Of a stretch of 64,000 nucleotides of DNA, positions 25,497 through 34,404 are shown piece after piece. Positions within the stretch are counted from its first letter, which is position 1. Each line of letters opens with the position of its first letter. The DNA comes from Gemmatimonas sp. (lineage in GTDB: Bacteria > Gemmatimonadota > Gemmatimonadetes > Gemmatimonadales > Gemmatimonadaceae), in assembly GCA_011390885.1 (NCBI GenBank), contig JAABRO010000005.1:1-64000 (forward strand). The letters are read 5' to 3'. The notes beneath the pieces are model-generated. The model saw only the letters and a list, made by a program, of their open reading frames with translations. It did not search any database and was not told where the DNA came from. Both the position numbers and the translations under genes were made by a program.

Positions 25497-27434
25497 TCAC
25501 TGCCGCAAAGGTAACCCCGATGATCCGGCCGGGATCCATCGGTTTTCTCTATGCGGAACCGCGGCGTCACCAGCGCTCGCCGCCGTCCCCACGCCCCCTG
25601 CCGGATCGCGCCACACTCGTACCGTGCGCACGTGCACACTGCCCGCGGTCGCGTGCGCCCCCGGCAGGGCGGTCACCGCTGCGTTCGGGCCGACGCCCTG
25701 CAGCAGCGCCGCCGACAGGTCGCCCACGGGCACCGTCAGGCGCACTACCGTGACCCGACCCGGGAGCAGGTGCCAGGCGCGCGTGTCGGCCCGATCCACC
25801 GCCGAGACCAGCAGTCCGGCCAGCAGGCCGGCCGCCTCCCCATGCTGGTCGCGCACGGCCTCCACGGCCGCCATGCGCGTCACCGTGCGCGCGGTGAGGC
25901 GCGCGATGCGCGCCCCCCGCAGCCGGCGAGCGTCCGCCCCCACGGCATCGCTCACCGACGCGATGGCACGCGCGCTGCCAGCGAGCGTCCGGGACAGCGC
26001 CCACGTGCCATCGGCAGGCGCGCGGTCCGCCGCGCTGTCCGCCGCGCGCGCCTCCGCCGGAGGCCGCACACCCGAGAGCGCGATCTGCAGCGGGACGCGC
26101 GGCAGCAGCGGGCGAACGAGCGTGGGCCAGGCGATCTCCATCCATGAGCGGTGCGCCCAACGATCGCCGAGGTAGTGCGTGCGCACCACGCGGCGCGGCG
26201 TCCAGTCGTGCGCCACGGAGGTTTCGACGGCTGCAAGCGGCATCGGGTCGGCCCACGACAGGTCGTCGTCGAACACGCCGCCGTCGGGGAGCGCGTCCAG
26301 CGCCGCCAGCCAGTTCGACTGCACCGCCACGCGCGGGCGCACCGTGCGCACCGCGAGGGTGTCGTGCAGGCCACCGCGCTGCTCCGCCGCGAGCGGCCCT
26401 GCAGACGTGGGCCCCGTGGCCGTCGGCGTCGCCGGCGGCACGGGAGGCGCGGCCGCCGCCGAATCGCGCGGCGCATTCACGCCAGCTGCGATGGCGTCGC
26501 CGATCGACACCGGGCCGCGACCCGGCGTCTCCGACGCGTCGCGCATGCCGCGCCCCGACGAGCGGCCGCGACCGACCGTGGCCAGCACATCGGCGATCGC
26601 GCCGGCGGTGTTCGAGTCCGCGCGATGCCGACCCGCGCGAGGCGCGCCGAACTGCCACGCGAGTCCGTCATCGAGCGGAATGGCCAGCGTGCGCGCCACG
26701 TAGTGTGCCACGAATCCCTGCTCCACCACGAGCACCAGCGTGGCGCTGTCTCCGTCGGGGCGCGCGGCCACGATCGTGTCCACCGCCGCGCGCGGCTCGC
26801 CCCGCAGCAGCGCCGCGTTGCGATAGGCGACGCCGGCATCGTTCCACTCGCCAGCCGCCTCGAAGACCGCACCGGCCACCTCGCGCAGCGCCGCATGCGT
26901 CTCCCGCTCGGCGGCCTCGACGTCGTGCGCCGCGTCCTCGAGCAGTGCGGAGAGGCGCCGCGCTTCCACCGCGGCCCCCGACACGTCCCCCGACTGCACG
27001 CGACCGAGCATCGCGTAGTAGCGCGAGAACAGCCGCTCCGTGCGCGGCGGCACGTAGCGCAGCGCACGGTCATTCACGAGCAGCGAGAGCGCACCGCGCG
27101 ACACGCTCTTCGTATACCGCTCTTCGGTGAGGCGATCCGCCTCGGCAAAGGCCCGCGCGCTCTCGTCGTACTGCCCGGCGTAGAACGCGACCTGCCCGCG
27201 GAACAGCGCGCGCAGCAGCGCGTCCTCGGGCGCGCCATCGGCCTTGGGCAGCGTGCGCGCCAGCGCCTGCTCGAACGATCCCATCACCAGCGCACGGCGC
27301 ACGAACTCCTCTCCCCAGGGCAGTCCGCTCGGCGCCACGTTCGCACTGCGCGCCGCACCGCGCCACATCGACGCGCAGCCGCTCGCCGACAGTGCGGCGA
27401 GCGACAACGCGAGGAGGGGCACGAGGCGGCGCAT
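25497..27434 (-). CDS. Large lipoprotein with TPR-like N-terminus (COG3014-like)
   Basis: The 645-residue product has a lipobox SASGC (Cys20). Helical repeats resembling TPRs follow (about 50-240, FRGQVAFYAGQYDESARAFA, LLEDAAHDVEAAERETHAAL), then a long Pro/Ala/Thr-rich linker. The C-terminal domain contains VVRTHYLGDRWAHRSWMEIAWPTLV and ends in a beta-rich RAWHLLPGRVTVVRLTVPVG. The general layout, and its place next to an LpoB-like gene, fit the uncharacterised COG3014 lipoprotein family; the match is by memory and not checked. It follows the small TPR lipoprotein by only 3 bp. A role in cell-envelope or peptidoglycan upkeep is inferred. Confidence 0.68.
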   Translation of the reverse strand: MRRLVPLLALSLAALSASGCASMWRGAARSANVAPSGLPWGEEFVRRALVMGSFEQALARTLPKADGAPEDALLRALFRGQVAFYAGQYDESARAFAEADRLTEERYTKSVSRGALSLLVNDRALRYVPPRTERLFSRYYAMLGRVQSGDVSGAAVEARRLSALLEDAAHDVEAAERETHAALREVAGAVFEAAGEWNDAGVAYRNAALLRGEPRAAVDTIVAARPDGDSATLVLVVEQGFVAHYVARTLAIPLDDGLAWQFGAPRAGRHRADSNTAGAIADVLATVGRGRSSGRGMRDASETPGRGPVSIGDAIAAGVNAPRDSAAAAPPVPPATPTATGPTSAGPLAAEQRGGLHDTLAVRTVRPRVAVQSNWLAALDALPDGGVFDDDLSWADPMPLAAVETSVAHDWTPRRVVRTHYLGDRWAHRSWMEIAWPTLVRPLLPRVPLQIALSGVRPPAEARAADSAADRAPADGTWALSRTLAGSARAIASVSDAVGADARRLRGARIARLTARTVTRMAAVEAVRDQHGEAAGLLAGLLVSAVDRADTRAWHLLPGRVTVVRLTVPVGDLSAALLQGVGPNAAVTALPGAHATAGSVHVRTVRVWRDPAGGVGTAASAGDAAVPHRENRWIPAGSSGLPLRQ

Positions 27435-27437
27435 GGG

Positions 27438-28277
27438 TCAGCGTCCGCGGCGGTCGAGCACCACGATGCGCTGCTGCGCGAGCGCGATGGCTTCGGCCAG
27501 CTTCGCGTTCTGCGTGCCGACGGCGTCGATCCGCTGCAGCTCCAGCGAGAGCAGGAACTTCTGGTAGCGCATGAGCGCCTCCACCGGCCGCAGCTGCTGG
27601 TCGAGCAGCTGCCCCACCTTGTAGTTGAGCAGCGCATCATCGGGCGCGAGCACGAGCGCGCGATCGTACCGCTCGAGGGCGCGCGTGCGGTCGCCCGCGG
27701 CCACGAAATCGTCGCCTTCGCGCACCAGCGCTTCGGCCAGCGCTGCCGTGCGCGCCGTGCGCGTCGTGTCGGCCGCTCGGCTCTCCACGCGTAGCCCGGT
27801 GCGGTCACGCCGTGCCACGCTCGTCACTCGCTCGCCATCGAGTTGCACGAGCGCGACCGTGCCCTGCGCGTCCGTCGGCATCGCATCGAGCGACGCCGGC
27901 GTCATCACGGTGCTGCCACCGGTGCGGCGCATGCTCCACGCCTCCGGGGCCGAACGGGTCGCCGCGAGCACCTGCGCCGACGACATGCCAAGCGCCACCT
28001 CGCCGCGGCCGATCGCGTCGCAGATCGCGCCGCTGCAGGAGGCCACGGCCACGGCGGTCAGCGAATCCTGCGTGGCCTGCCGCGCGCGTCGCGCCGAGGA
28101 TTCACGCGCCTGCGCGTCGGCGATGGCGTCGTCGGCCATCGCCACGCGGTCGCCGGTCATGAGCACCGGCGCTTCCTGCACCACACGCGGGCCATTGCAG
28201 GCCGAGAGCACGGCCGTGCCCGCGAGCAGCGCGAGCGGCAGCCACCGATTGGACTGGATCATGGGATTGCGGGGCAT
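27438..28277 (-). CDS. TPR-containing lipoprotein
   Basis: The 279-residue product has a signal peptide with lipobox LSAC (Cys27). A coiled-coil region rich in Ala/Arg follows, then a small central domain with two Cys (ASCSGAICDAIGRG). At the C-terminus a TPR-like pair (GDDFVAAGDRTRALERYDRALVLAPDDALLNYKVG) and a helix end the protein. TAGGAG sits 7 bases before the ATG at 28277. It lies 9 bp after the LpoB-like gene and 3 bp before the large lipoprotein, so the three are surely one operon. Confidence 0.75.
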   Translation of the reverse strand: MPRNPMIQSNRWLPLALLAGTAVLSACNGPRVVQEAPVLMTGDRVAMADDAIADAQARESSARRARQATQDSLTAVAVASCSGAICDAIGRGEVALGMSSAQVLAATRSAPEAWSMRRTGGSTVMTPASLDAMPTDAQGTVALVQLDGERVTSVARRDRTGLRVESRAADTTRTARTAALAEALVREGDDFVAAGDRTRALERYDRALVLAPDDALLNYKVGQLLDQQLRPVEALMRYQKFLLSLELQRIDAVGTQNAKLAEAIALAQQRIVVLDRRGR

Positions 28278-28286
28278 GGGGTTCTC

Positions 28287-28982
28287 CTACCAGCCGATGC
28301 GGCGGCGGTCGACGTACTTCTTGATCTTGTGCTGACCCACCCAGACCTTGGCGTTGCTCGTGAGGTCCACGAGCGTGGCGTCGACCTGGTAGGTGACCAC
28401 CCGTTCACGCCCCTGCGCGTCCTCGATGGCCTGCACGTCGCCCTGCAGCATGAACTGGGCGCCCTGCTCCATCGCGAGGCGCGCCCGCGACTCGGCCACC
28501 GCGTTCGCCTGCTGGTCCGCGCGCTCGGCGCGCACCGAGGTGCGCTCGTCGGCGCTCGCCACCACGCGCACCGCCCCCGATGTCACGTAGGCGCGTTCGA
28601 GGTCGCGCGTGAACGTCTGCACCGGGATGTGCTCGAGCGTGCGGTTGGTGAACGGGCCGATGATGACGGTGGGTGTGCGGCCGCCGTTCGAGGCGGCGAA
28701 CTGGGCGGCCCAGGTCGCATCGAGCGATTGCGTGATGAGCGCGTTGGCGACGAGCCGCGAATCGGCATCGTTCCAGCGGCCGGAGAGGTCGGTGACCGAG
28801 GTCGGGTCGATGCGGGCGACACGAGTGCTGCCACAGGCGGCGAGCGTGAGGAGCGCCGCGAGCGCCCCGGTCGCGCGGAGCGCGGCGCGCCGTCGCGATG
28901 GACGGAGCACGGCACGGCGCGGCCCCCTCACGGCCACGCGCGCGCCCGGGGACGCGGAAAGCGGAAGGAGAGGATCGGGCAT
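28287..28982 (-). CDS. LpoB-family penicillin-binding-protein activator lipoprotein
   Basis: LpoB in Enterobacteria is an outer-membrane lipoprotein that reaches through the peptidoglycan to activate PBP1b. This protein has a lipobox LAAC at Cys50 after an unusually long, Arg-rich leader. The family core follows: DLSGRWNDADSRLVANALI, VIIGPFTNRTLEHIPVQTF, then AQFMLQGDVQAIEDAQGRER and QVDATLVDLTSNAKVW. Total 231 residues. AGGAG precedes ATG 28982. It is first in a three-lipoprotein operon. The same family also holds proteins of unknown partner, so PBP activation is inferred. Confidence 0.85.
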   Translation of the reverse strand: MPDPLLPLSASPGARVAVRGPRRAVLRPSRRRAALRATGALAALLTLAACGSTRVARIDPTSVTDLSGRWNDADSRLVANALITQSLDATWAAQFAASNGGRTPTVIIGPFTNRTLEHIPVQTFTRDLERAYVTSGAVRVVASADERTSVRAERADQQANAVAESRARLAMEQGAQFMLQGDVQAIEDAQGRERVVTYQVDATLVDLTSNAKVWVGQHKIKKYVDRRRIGW

Positions 28983-29246
28983 GGCAGCAACTCCTGGACA
29001 GGTTCTGGGTGGGGAATGGAGACACTCCACTACGGTGCACGGGCCGCGCCAGTGACGGAGGGCACACACGCACCGCGCAACCCGTTGTGATCACGGACGT
29101 TACAGATCACCCTCCCACGCCACCGTCCCGTGGGCTGGACGGCAGGGCGTCGCCTGCGGGGGACACCCGGTGCCGCCGCGCGCCGAGACGGTCTGACGGC
29201 GCATGGGCCCACGGGACAGCACCGCCCGCGGCGGGTACCTTACGCC

Positions 29247-29570
29247 ATGGTCATGCACGCACACGATGAGCCCGCCGAGCCGTTCGACGAGCGCGGCAAG
29301 CCGGAATGGGAAGCGGCGCTGGACGACGACCTCGACGAGGCGCTGCTCGACGAAGCATTTCCCCTCGGCGACGGCACCGCCGACGACGGCGCGCTGGTGT
29401 ACTGCCCGTACTGCGGTGAGCCGAACGAGATCACCCTCGACCCGGGCTCCGGCGCACGGCAGGAGTACGTTGAAGATTGCCATGTCTGCTGCCAGCCGTG
29501 GCAGGTGATCGTCTGGTATCGCGCCGACGGTTCCGCCGACGTGTCCGTGCTCACCACCGACGACGCCTGA
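29247..29570 (+). CDS. CPXCG-type cysteine-rich small protein
   Basis: The 107-residue product has a very acidic N-terminal half (DEPAEPFDERGKPEWEAALD), then a probable zinc ribbon: CPYCGE (Cys53, Cys56) and CHVCCQPW (Cys78, Cys81, Cys82), with YCPYCGEPNEITLDPGSG typical of the CPXCG family. Function unknown; small soluble proteins of this kind are widespread in Proteobacteria. It precedes the CHAD-CYTH gene by 19 bp and may share a transcript. ATG at 29247 or 29253 could serve as start. Confidence 0.82.
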   Translation: MVMHAHDEPAEPFDERGKPEWEAALDDDLDEALLDEAFPLGDGTADDGALVYCPYCGEPNEITLDPGSGARQEYVEDCHVCCQPWQVIVWYRADGSADVSVLTTDDA

Positions 29571-29589
29571 CCCTGCCCCGCCGCCCCGC

Positions 29590-31020
29590 ATGAGCGATCC
29601 CACCGCCCTCCTGACCGCCGACGCCCCCGAAGGCGCGCGCCAGCTCGCCCTCGACGGGCTGGAGCAGCTGCGCACCGCCCGCGCGCTGCTCGACGCCACC
29701 CCCGAGGACCCGGAGGCGGTGCATGGCGTGCGCGTGGCGCTCACGCGCCTGCGCGCAACGCTCCGCGCGTACCACGAGCTGCTCGACGACGCGCTGCAGC
29801 GCGCGGACCGACGCGCCCTGCGGCGCGCCAACCAGGCGCTGGGGCCAGTCCGTGACCGCGATGTGTACGCCGCCCTCCTGCAGTCGTTCGCGACCCCGGA
29901 GCTCGACGCCGAGGTGCGGGCCGCCGTCGACTGGCTCGCTCGCCGCCTGCAGGTGCAGCGCACCCGCCGGCTGCCGCGTGCCGCGCAGCAGCTGGCGCGG
30001 CACCTCGATCCGCACCTCGACCGCTGGCAGGACCGCCTGTCGCACTACACGGTGCATCGCGTCGTGGGCGCCACCATGACGGCGCACCCGCTGGCCGCGG
30101 TGGTCACGGAGCGACTCGGGCGCGCCACGGCGCGCATCGCGGCGAGCGCGCAGGTCGCGGCGGCGGCGCTCGGGTCTCCCGGTGAGGCCGACGCGCTGCA
30201 TCGCCTGCGCATCGACGTGAAACGACTGCGCGCCCTGCTGGTGCCGTGGCGTGCGGCCGTGCCCGAACTGACGCCGCTCTTCGACCTCGCCACGCGCGCG
30301 CAGGACGCGATCGGCGCCGAGCGCGACGCCCGATCGCTCGCGCGACGGGTACGCCGCGCCACCGAGGTGGAGCCCGCGCTCGCGGTGCCGTTGCACGTCC
30401 TGGCGGACATCATCGACGCGCGACGCGTCACGCTCGCTGAAACGGTGCAGCGCGAGTGGCTGCAGGGCGACGCGATCGCCGAGCTGGCCGCCCTCGTGCC
30501 GGCCGCAGCGGACGCCCTCACGCGGGCGCTGCGCCGCGACGTGGAGATCGAGCGCAAGTACCTGCTGCACACGCTGCCCGACATCGCGGCGCACACGCCG
30601 GGCATCCGCATTGCCCAGGGGTGGTTGCCCGGCGAGCGGCTGCGCGAACGCCTGCGTCGCAGCGTGCACCCCGATGGCCGCGTGGAATGGACGCGCACCG
30701 TCAAGCTCGGCACCGGCGTGCGTCGCGTCGAGCTCGAGGAGCCGACCGACCCGATGCTCTTCGAGTCGCTCTGGCCGCTCACCGCCGCTGCGCGCGTCGA
30801 GAAGGTGCGGCACGCGGTGCCCGAGGGCGCCGTCACGTGGGAGATCGACGTGTTCCTCGACCGGCCGCTGCTGCTCGCCGAGGTCGAACTGCCGTCCGAA
30901 GACACCGAGGTCGAGCTGCCAGCGTGGCTGGCACCGTGTGTCGAGCGCGAGGTCACCGGGGATCCGGCCTACGTGAACGCGAATCTCGCACGCGCGTCTC
31001 GTCCCGCGTCGCACGCATGA
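29590..31020 (+). CDS. CHAD-CYTH domain protein
   Basis: The 476-residue product has two polyphosphate-linked domains. The CHAD domain (about 15-300) carries two sets of conserved His/Arg helices (EAVHGVRVALTRLRATLRAY, DALHRLRIDVKRLRALL) that bind polyphosphate. The CYTH domain (about 315-470) starts at DVEIERKYLL with the ExExK metal/triphosphate motif (Glu319, Glu321, Lys323) and has further basic strands (RERLRRSV, KLGTGVRRVELEE). CYTH enzymes act on triphosphates, for example as inorganic triphosphatase. The order CHAD then CYTH is the reverse of the common CYTH-CHAD proteins such as YgiF. Confidence 0.9.
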   Translation: MSDPTALLTADAPEGARQLALDGLEQLRTARALLDATPEDPEAVHGVRVALTRLRATLRAYHELLDDALQRADRRALRRANQALGPVRDRDVYAALLQSFATPELDAEVRAAVDWLARRLQVQRTRRLPRAAQQLARHLDPHLDRWQDRLSHYTVHRVVGATMTAHPLAAVVTERLGRATARIAASAQVAAAALGSPGEADALHRLRIDVKRLRALLVPWRAAVPELTPLFDLATRAQDAIGAERDARSLARRVRRATEVEPALAVPLHVLADIIDARRVTLAETVQREWLQGDAIAELAALVPAAADALTRALRRDVEIERKYLLHTLPDIAAHTPGIRIAQGWLPGERLRERLRRSVHPDGRVEWTRTVKLGTGVRRVELEEPTDPMLFESLWPLTAAARVEKVRHAVPEGAVTWEIDVFLDRPLLLAEVELPSEDTEVELPAWLAPCVEREVTGDPAYVNANLARASRPASHA

Positions 31021-31051
31021 GCCACGCCGTTCCCCGTCACGCGTCGCCCGC

Positions 31052-32290
31052 ATGAGCACCGCCGCACCACTCGTCACCCTGCTGCCCATTCGCGACGCGC
31101 GCGAGCGCACGATCGCCTTCGAGCTGCGGGCGCACCCGGTCAGCGGTCACACGTCGCTCGACGTCGACGCTGAAGCGCGGGCGCTGCTGTCGCTGCTGCA
31201 GCGGCGCGACCTGCTGCGCGCCGTGCGCGGCCGTCCCCTGCACGTGCCCATCACGCCTGCGGTACTGCGCGGCGGCGCGATCACCGGTTTCGCCTCCGCC
31301 GACGTGGTGTTCACCCTCGCCGCAGACGCGCTCGACGAGGATGACACGCGACGCGCGCTCGAGCGGTACGCCACCGCCGGCTTCCGCTTCGCCTTCGTGC
31401 TCGACGCGTCGCGCGCGGCGGCGCCGCCCGTCCTCTCCCCCGCGCTGCACGGCTCGTGGGTCGCGCTCGACGCCAGCCAGGAGTCCAGCGGGCTCGCCCT
31501 GGCCAGCACGCTGCAGCGGCTGCTCGAGGCCGGCGCGCGACCGATCGCCCGGCAGGTCGACGATCGCGCGACGCGCGAGCGGCTGCGCGCCTCCGGTGTG
31601 CAGGGGTTCACCGGCCGGCCGCTGCCACGCGGCCACTCGGCCTCCGATGAGGCCCGCGTGCGGGCCGTGGCCGCGCTCACGCTGCTCGCGCGCTTCGCCG
31701 ACGGCCGGCCGGCCGATGCCTCCATCGAGGCGTTCATCACCAACGATCCCGAGATCGGCCGCAGCGTGTTCCGGGCCACGAGCTCCGCGGCAATGGGCAC
31801 CACGCGTCCGCGCACGCTCACGCAGGCCTTCCTGCTGCTCGGCCGTGACGCCATGCTCGACCGGCTGCTCGTGGCCACCGCCTTCCTGCTCGGCGACAGC
31901 GCCGGCGACCCCGACGTCGCGGCCATCGCGATTCGCCGCGGGCGCACCCTGGAACGCCTCGGGGCCGCGGTCGAGCGCGCCGGCCATCCGCGGGCGCGCA
32001 TGGTGGCCGGCCTGCTGTCGGTCGCCGACGTGGCCACGGGCATTCCGCCCGTCATGCTCGCGGACACGCTCGGTGCCACCGCGGTGGTGCGCGACCTGCT
32101 GATCGAACGCCAGACGCCGCTCGGCACGCTGCTCGACGTGGTGGAGGCGCATGAGTTCGCCTGGTGGGACGACCTCTTCACGCGCGCCGACCGGCTGGGG
32201 CTGGCCCCGCAGGTGGTGGGGGACGCCTGGCTCGCCAGCTGGATGGACGCACGCAGCGAAACGTCCGCGCGCGCGACCGCCGACGCGTAG
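31052..32290 (+). CDS. EAL/HDOD signalling protein, degenerate EAL
   Basis: The 412-residue protein is of YuxH type: a shortened EAL-like N-terminal half (about 10-195, with IRDARERTIAFELRAHP and FAFVLDASRAAAPPVLSP) and a C-terminal HDOD domain (about 200-405, ARVRAVAALTLLARFADG, DVATGIPPVMLADTLG). The catalytic E-A-L signature and metal-binding acids of active phosphodiesterases are not visible, so it probably does not cut cyclic di-GMP and may bind it or a partner protein. It is 31 bp after the CHAD-CYTH gene. Target unknown. Confidence 0.78.
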   Translation: MSTAAPLVTLLPIRDARERTIAFELRAHPVSGHTSLDVDAEARALLSLLQRRDLLRAVRGRPLHVPITPAVLRGGAITGFASADVVFTLAADALDEDDTRRALERYATAGFRFAFVLDASRAAAPPVLSPALHGSWVALDASQESSGLALASTLQRLLEAGARPIARQVDDRATRERLRASGVQGFTGRPLPRGHSASDEARVRAVAALTLLARFADGRPADASIEAFITNDPEIGRSVFRATSSAAMGTTRPRTLTQAFLLLGRDAMLDRLLVATAFLLGDSAGDPDVAAIAIRRGRTLERLGAAVERAGHPRARMVAGLLSVADVATGIPPVMLADTLGATAVVRDLLIERQTPLGTLLDVVEAHEFAWWDDLFTRADRLGLAPQVVGDAWLASWMDARSETSARATADA

Positions 32291-32342
32291 CGGGGCGTCA
32301 CCGCCACTGGCGTCACCTCGTGGTGCCGTGCATACGTTCGAC

Positions 32343-32780
32343 ATGACCGCCGATCCTCGCAGCTACCTGCTCGACCGCTTCCGCACCGACGCCGAGACGC
32401 TGCGCGCGCGCGCCGCGCAGCTCGCCGGCAAGCCCGCGCCCGCGCACGGACCGGACGCGAGTGCGTCCAACCGCATGGCGGACGCCTGCGATCACATCAG
32501 CGCCCTTCTGCAGGCGCTGCCCGACGACGTGGCCGGCCAGCTCTCGGCGCTCGAGCAGATCACGATGCAGCTCAAGCCGCTCGTGGAGCGTGCCCCCGAT
32601 CCGTTCGTGCGCAGCGTGTACGGCGGGGCCGCCACGCGCATCGCGGAGATCGTGACGAAGGAACGCACGGCCGAGGAGGACGCGGACGAGGATGCGGAGC
32701 TGGACCCCGAGGACACCGACCTCGACACCGCTGATGATGATGACGAGGACGACGACGCCCTCGCCGCCGATGACGCCTGA
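32343..32780 (+). CDS. Hypothetical protein with very acidic tail
   Basis: The 145-residue product has helical segments (YLLDRFRTDAETLRARAAQL, ALLQALPDDVAGQLSALEQI) and a C-terminal third almost only Asp/Glu (DEDAELDPEDTDLDTADDDD). No family recognised. The acidic tail suggests binding to a basic partner or cation, or just solubility. It lies between the HDOD and Hsp15 genes on the same strand, 11 bp before the latter. Confidence 0.72.
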   Translation: MTADPRSYLLDRFRTDAETLRARAAQLAGKPAPAHGPDASASNRMADACDHISALLQALPDDVAGQLSALEQITMQLKPLVERAPDPFVRSVYGGAATRIAEIVTKERTAEEDADEDAELDPEDTDLDTADDDDEDDDALAADDA

Positions 32781-32791
32781 CCGCGCCGTCC

Positions 32792-33184
32792 ATGGCTGAA
32801 CCGCTCGCCTCCGTGCGCCTGGACAAGTGGCTGTGGGCCGCGCGCTTCTACAAGACGCGCGCCCTGGCCGCCGAGGCGATCGACGGCGGCAAGGTGGACG
32901 TGAACGGCGATCGCGCCAAGCGGTCGCGCCACCTCGCGCCCGGTGATCGCGTGGCGCTGCGTCTTGGCCAGTACGAGTGGCACGTCGTGGTGCGCGGCGT
33001 CTCGGAGCGCCGCGGGCCGGCGACCGAGGCGCAGCAGCTCTACGAGGAGACGGCCGAGAGCGTCGCGCGCCGTGCCGCGCTCAAGGTGCAGCTCGAGAGC
33101 ATGCCCAGCTTCTTCGGTCCCGGCGAAGGGCGCCCCACCAAGCAGAACCGGCGCGCGCTGCGCCGCCTCAAGGGCGACTACTAG
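32792..33184 (+). CDS. hslR: RNA-binding S4-domain protein Hsp15
   Basis: The 130-residue protein begins with an S4 domain: VRLDKWLWAARFYKTRALAAEAIDGG, then KVDVNGDRAKRSRHLAPGDRV, and a basic C-terminal helix (TKQNRRALRRLKGDY). In E. coli Hsp15 binds 50S subunits carrying a nascent chain after they split from the mRNA and helps recycle them. Length and motifs fit the family closely. It is the last gene of the + run starting at 29247, convergent with the esterase gene. Confidence 0.92.
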   Translation: MAEPLASVRLDKWLWAARFYKTRALAAEAIDGGKVDVNGDRAKRSRHLAPGDRVALRLGQYEWHVVVRGVSERRGPATEAQQLYEETAESVARRAALKVQLESMPSFFGPGEGRPTKQNRRALRRLKGDY

Positions 33185-33209
33185 CGCACGACCAGCGCGT
33201 CGGCGTCGC

Positions 33210-33983
33210 TTACCCGGCAGGCGCGCGCAGCAGCGCCGCCAGCAGCGTGGCGTCCAGTCGGTGCCCGCCCTCGAACGTGTGCAGCTGCGGTCCCACCCCG
33301 ATCGCGGCGAACCGCGTCCGCGCACTCGCCTGCGCCGCGTCGCTCGCGAAGCGATCGCGCGATCCCCACACGGCATGCAGCGCCGTGCCGTGCCACGCGC
33401 TGCGCAGTGCGGCATCAGGCACATCGTGCGCGAGCCCGCCCGCCCACAGCACGTGCGACTGCACGCGCGCGTCGCGACTGAGCGCCGGGTTCTGCGCGGC
33501 CTGCACCACCCAGCGCATGCTCATGGCCACGCCCTGCGAGAAGCCCAGGACGTGCAGCGCGGGCGGAGTGCCGCGTGCCGCGGTGATGGCCGCGTGTTCG
33601 CGCGCGACCACCGCCTGCAGCATGCCGAGCGCGTCGCGCAGTTCATCGTCGCGATCGTCGCGCGTGAGCCAGGAGGCCCCGGTGCGTGCGAGGTGGCCGC
33701 CATCGGGGCGCGGCATCTCGAGGTAGAAGCGCGAGAGCCCTTCCGGCGCGACCACACGCGCGTCGGGCGGCACGACGGACGCGAACGGTGCGATGAAGTC
33801 GGCGGCGCGGTGTCCGTAGCCGTGGAACGCGACCCACAGGTGCGCCGACTGCGCCGGCTCCGCGCCCACGGTGGCGTAGCGCGCGGTGCGCGCCACCGTC
33901 ACGCGGTGCATCATCGGCAGCGGCGCGGTGTCCGCCACCGACACCTCCGCGTTGGCATCGGTGGCCTCGCCCCGTTCGCTCAC
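33210..33983 (-). CDS. Alpha/beta-hydrolase, phospholipase/carboxylesterase-like
   Basis: The 257-residue protein has an oxyanion region LWVAFHGYGHRA (about 49-60), the nucleophile elbow LGFSQGVAM with Ser149, and a late His in FEGGHRLD (about 242). These match the carboxylesterase/phospholipase family (PF02230-like). A 25-residue N-terminal tail precedes the domain. Substrate is not evident; members cleave short acyl esters or lysophospholipids. The start codon overlaps the ridA stop by ATGA, so the two are coupled. Confidence 0.85.
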   Translation of the reverse strand: MSERGEATDANAEVSVADTAPLPMMHRVTVARTARYATVGAEPAQSAHLWVAFHGYGHRAADFIAPFASVVPPDARVVAPEGLSRFYLEMPRPDGGHLARTGASWLTRDDRDDELRDALGMLQAVVAREHAAITAARGTPPALHVLGFSQGVAMSMRWVVQAAQNPALSRDARVQSHVLWAGGLAHDVPDAALRSAWHGTALHAVWGSRDRFASDAAQASARTRFAAIGVGPQLHTFEGGHRLDATLLAALLRAPAG

Positions 33984-34375
33984 CCGCCGACCGCGGCGAT
34001 CGCCGTGATCTCCACCTTGATGCCGCGTAGCCGCGCCCCCACGGCCGTGCGCGTCGGAAACGGCGGCGTCATGAACTCGCGGTACGTGCGGTCGAACGCC
34101 CCCCAGTCGCTCTCGTCGGCCAGGTGCACCGTCACGCTCACCACATCCTGCAGCGTGGCGCCCCCGGCGTGCAGCACGCGCTGCAGGTTCTGCATCGTGC
34201 GGCGCGTCTGCGTCTCGATGTCGTCACCGGCCAGCTCGCCCGTGACGGGATCGCGCGGTACCTGACCGGAGACGAAGAGCAGGTTGCCCACCCGCACCCC
34301 CGGGCTGTAGGCTCCCGCAGGTGGTGGCGCATCGGACGGCTGGATCGGCGTCCAGCGGCGGGTTGATTCTGACAT
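33980..34375 (-). CDS. ridA: RidA-family enamine/imine deaminase
   Basis: RidA hydrolyses reactive enamine/imine intermediates from PLP enzymes, such as 2-aminoacrylate. The 131-residue protein has APPPAGAYSPGVRVGNLLFVSGQVPRDP at the start. NLQRVLHAGGATLQDVVSVTVHLAD lies in the middle, followed by an end RTAVGARLRGIKVEITAIAAVG that has the usual Arg of the active site (R in PTRTAVGA). The ATG at 34375 is favoured over a longer reading. It is divergent from a PLP-dependent aldolase-type gene 29 bp away; RidA would protect that enzyme's pathway. Confidence 0.9.
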   Translation of the reverse strand: MSESTRRWTPIQPSDAPPPAGAYSPGVRVGNLLFVSGQVPRDPVTGELAGDDIETQTRRTMQNLQRVLHAGGATLQDVVSVTVHLADESDWGAFDRTYREFMTPPFPTRTAVGARLRGIKVEITAIAAVGG

Positions 34376-34404
34376 GATGGCTGGGTTGAGGCCCGGGAGA
34401 GCAT

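Noticed and set aside
29087-29110. GTGATC-N12-GATCAC inverted repeat as a CRP-type operator
   Set aside because: Spacing does not fit TGTGA-N6-TCACA, and no second copy was seen; too weak to report.
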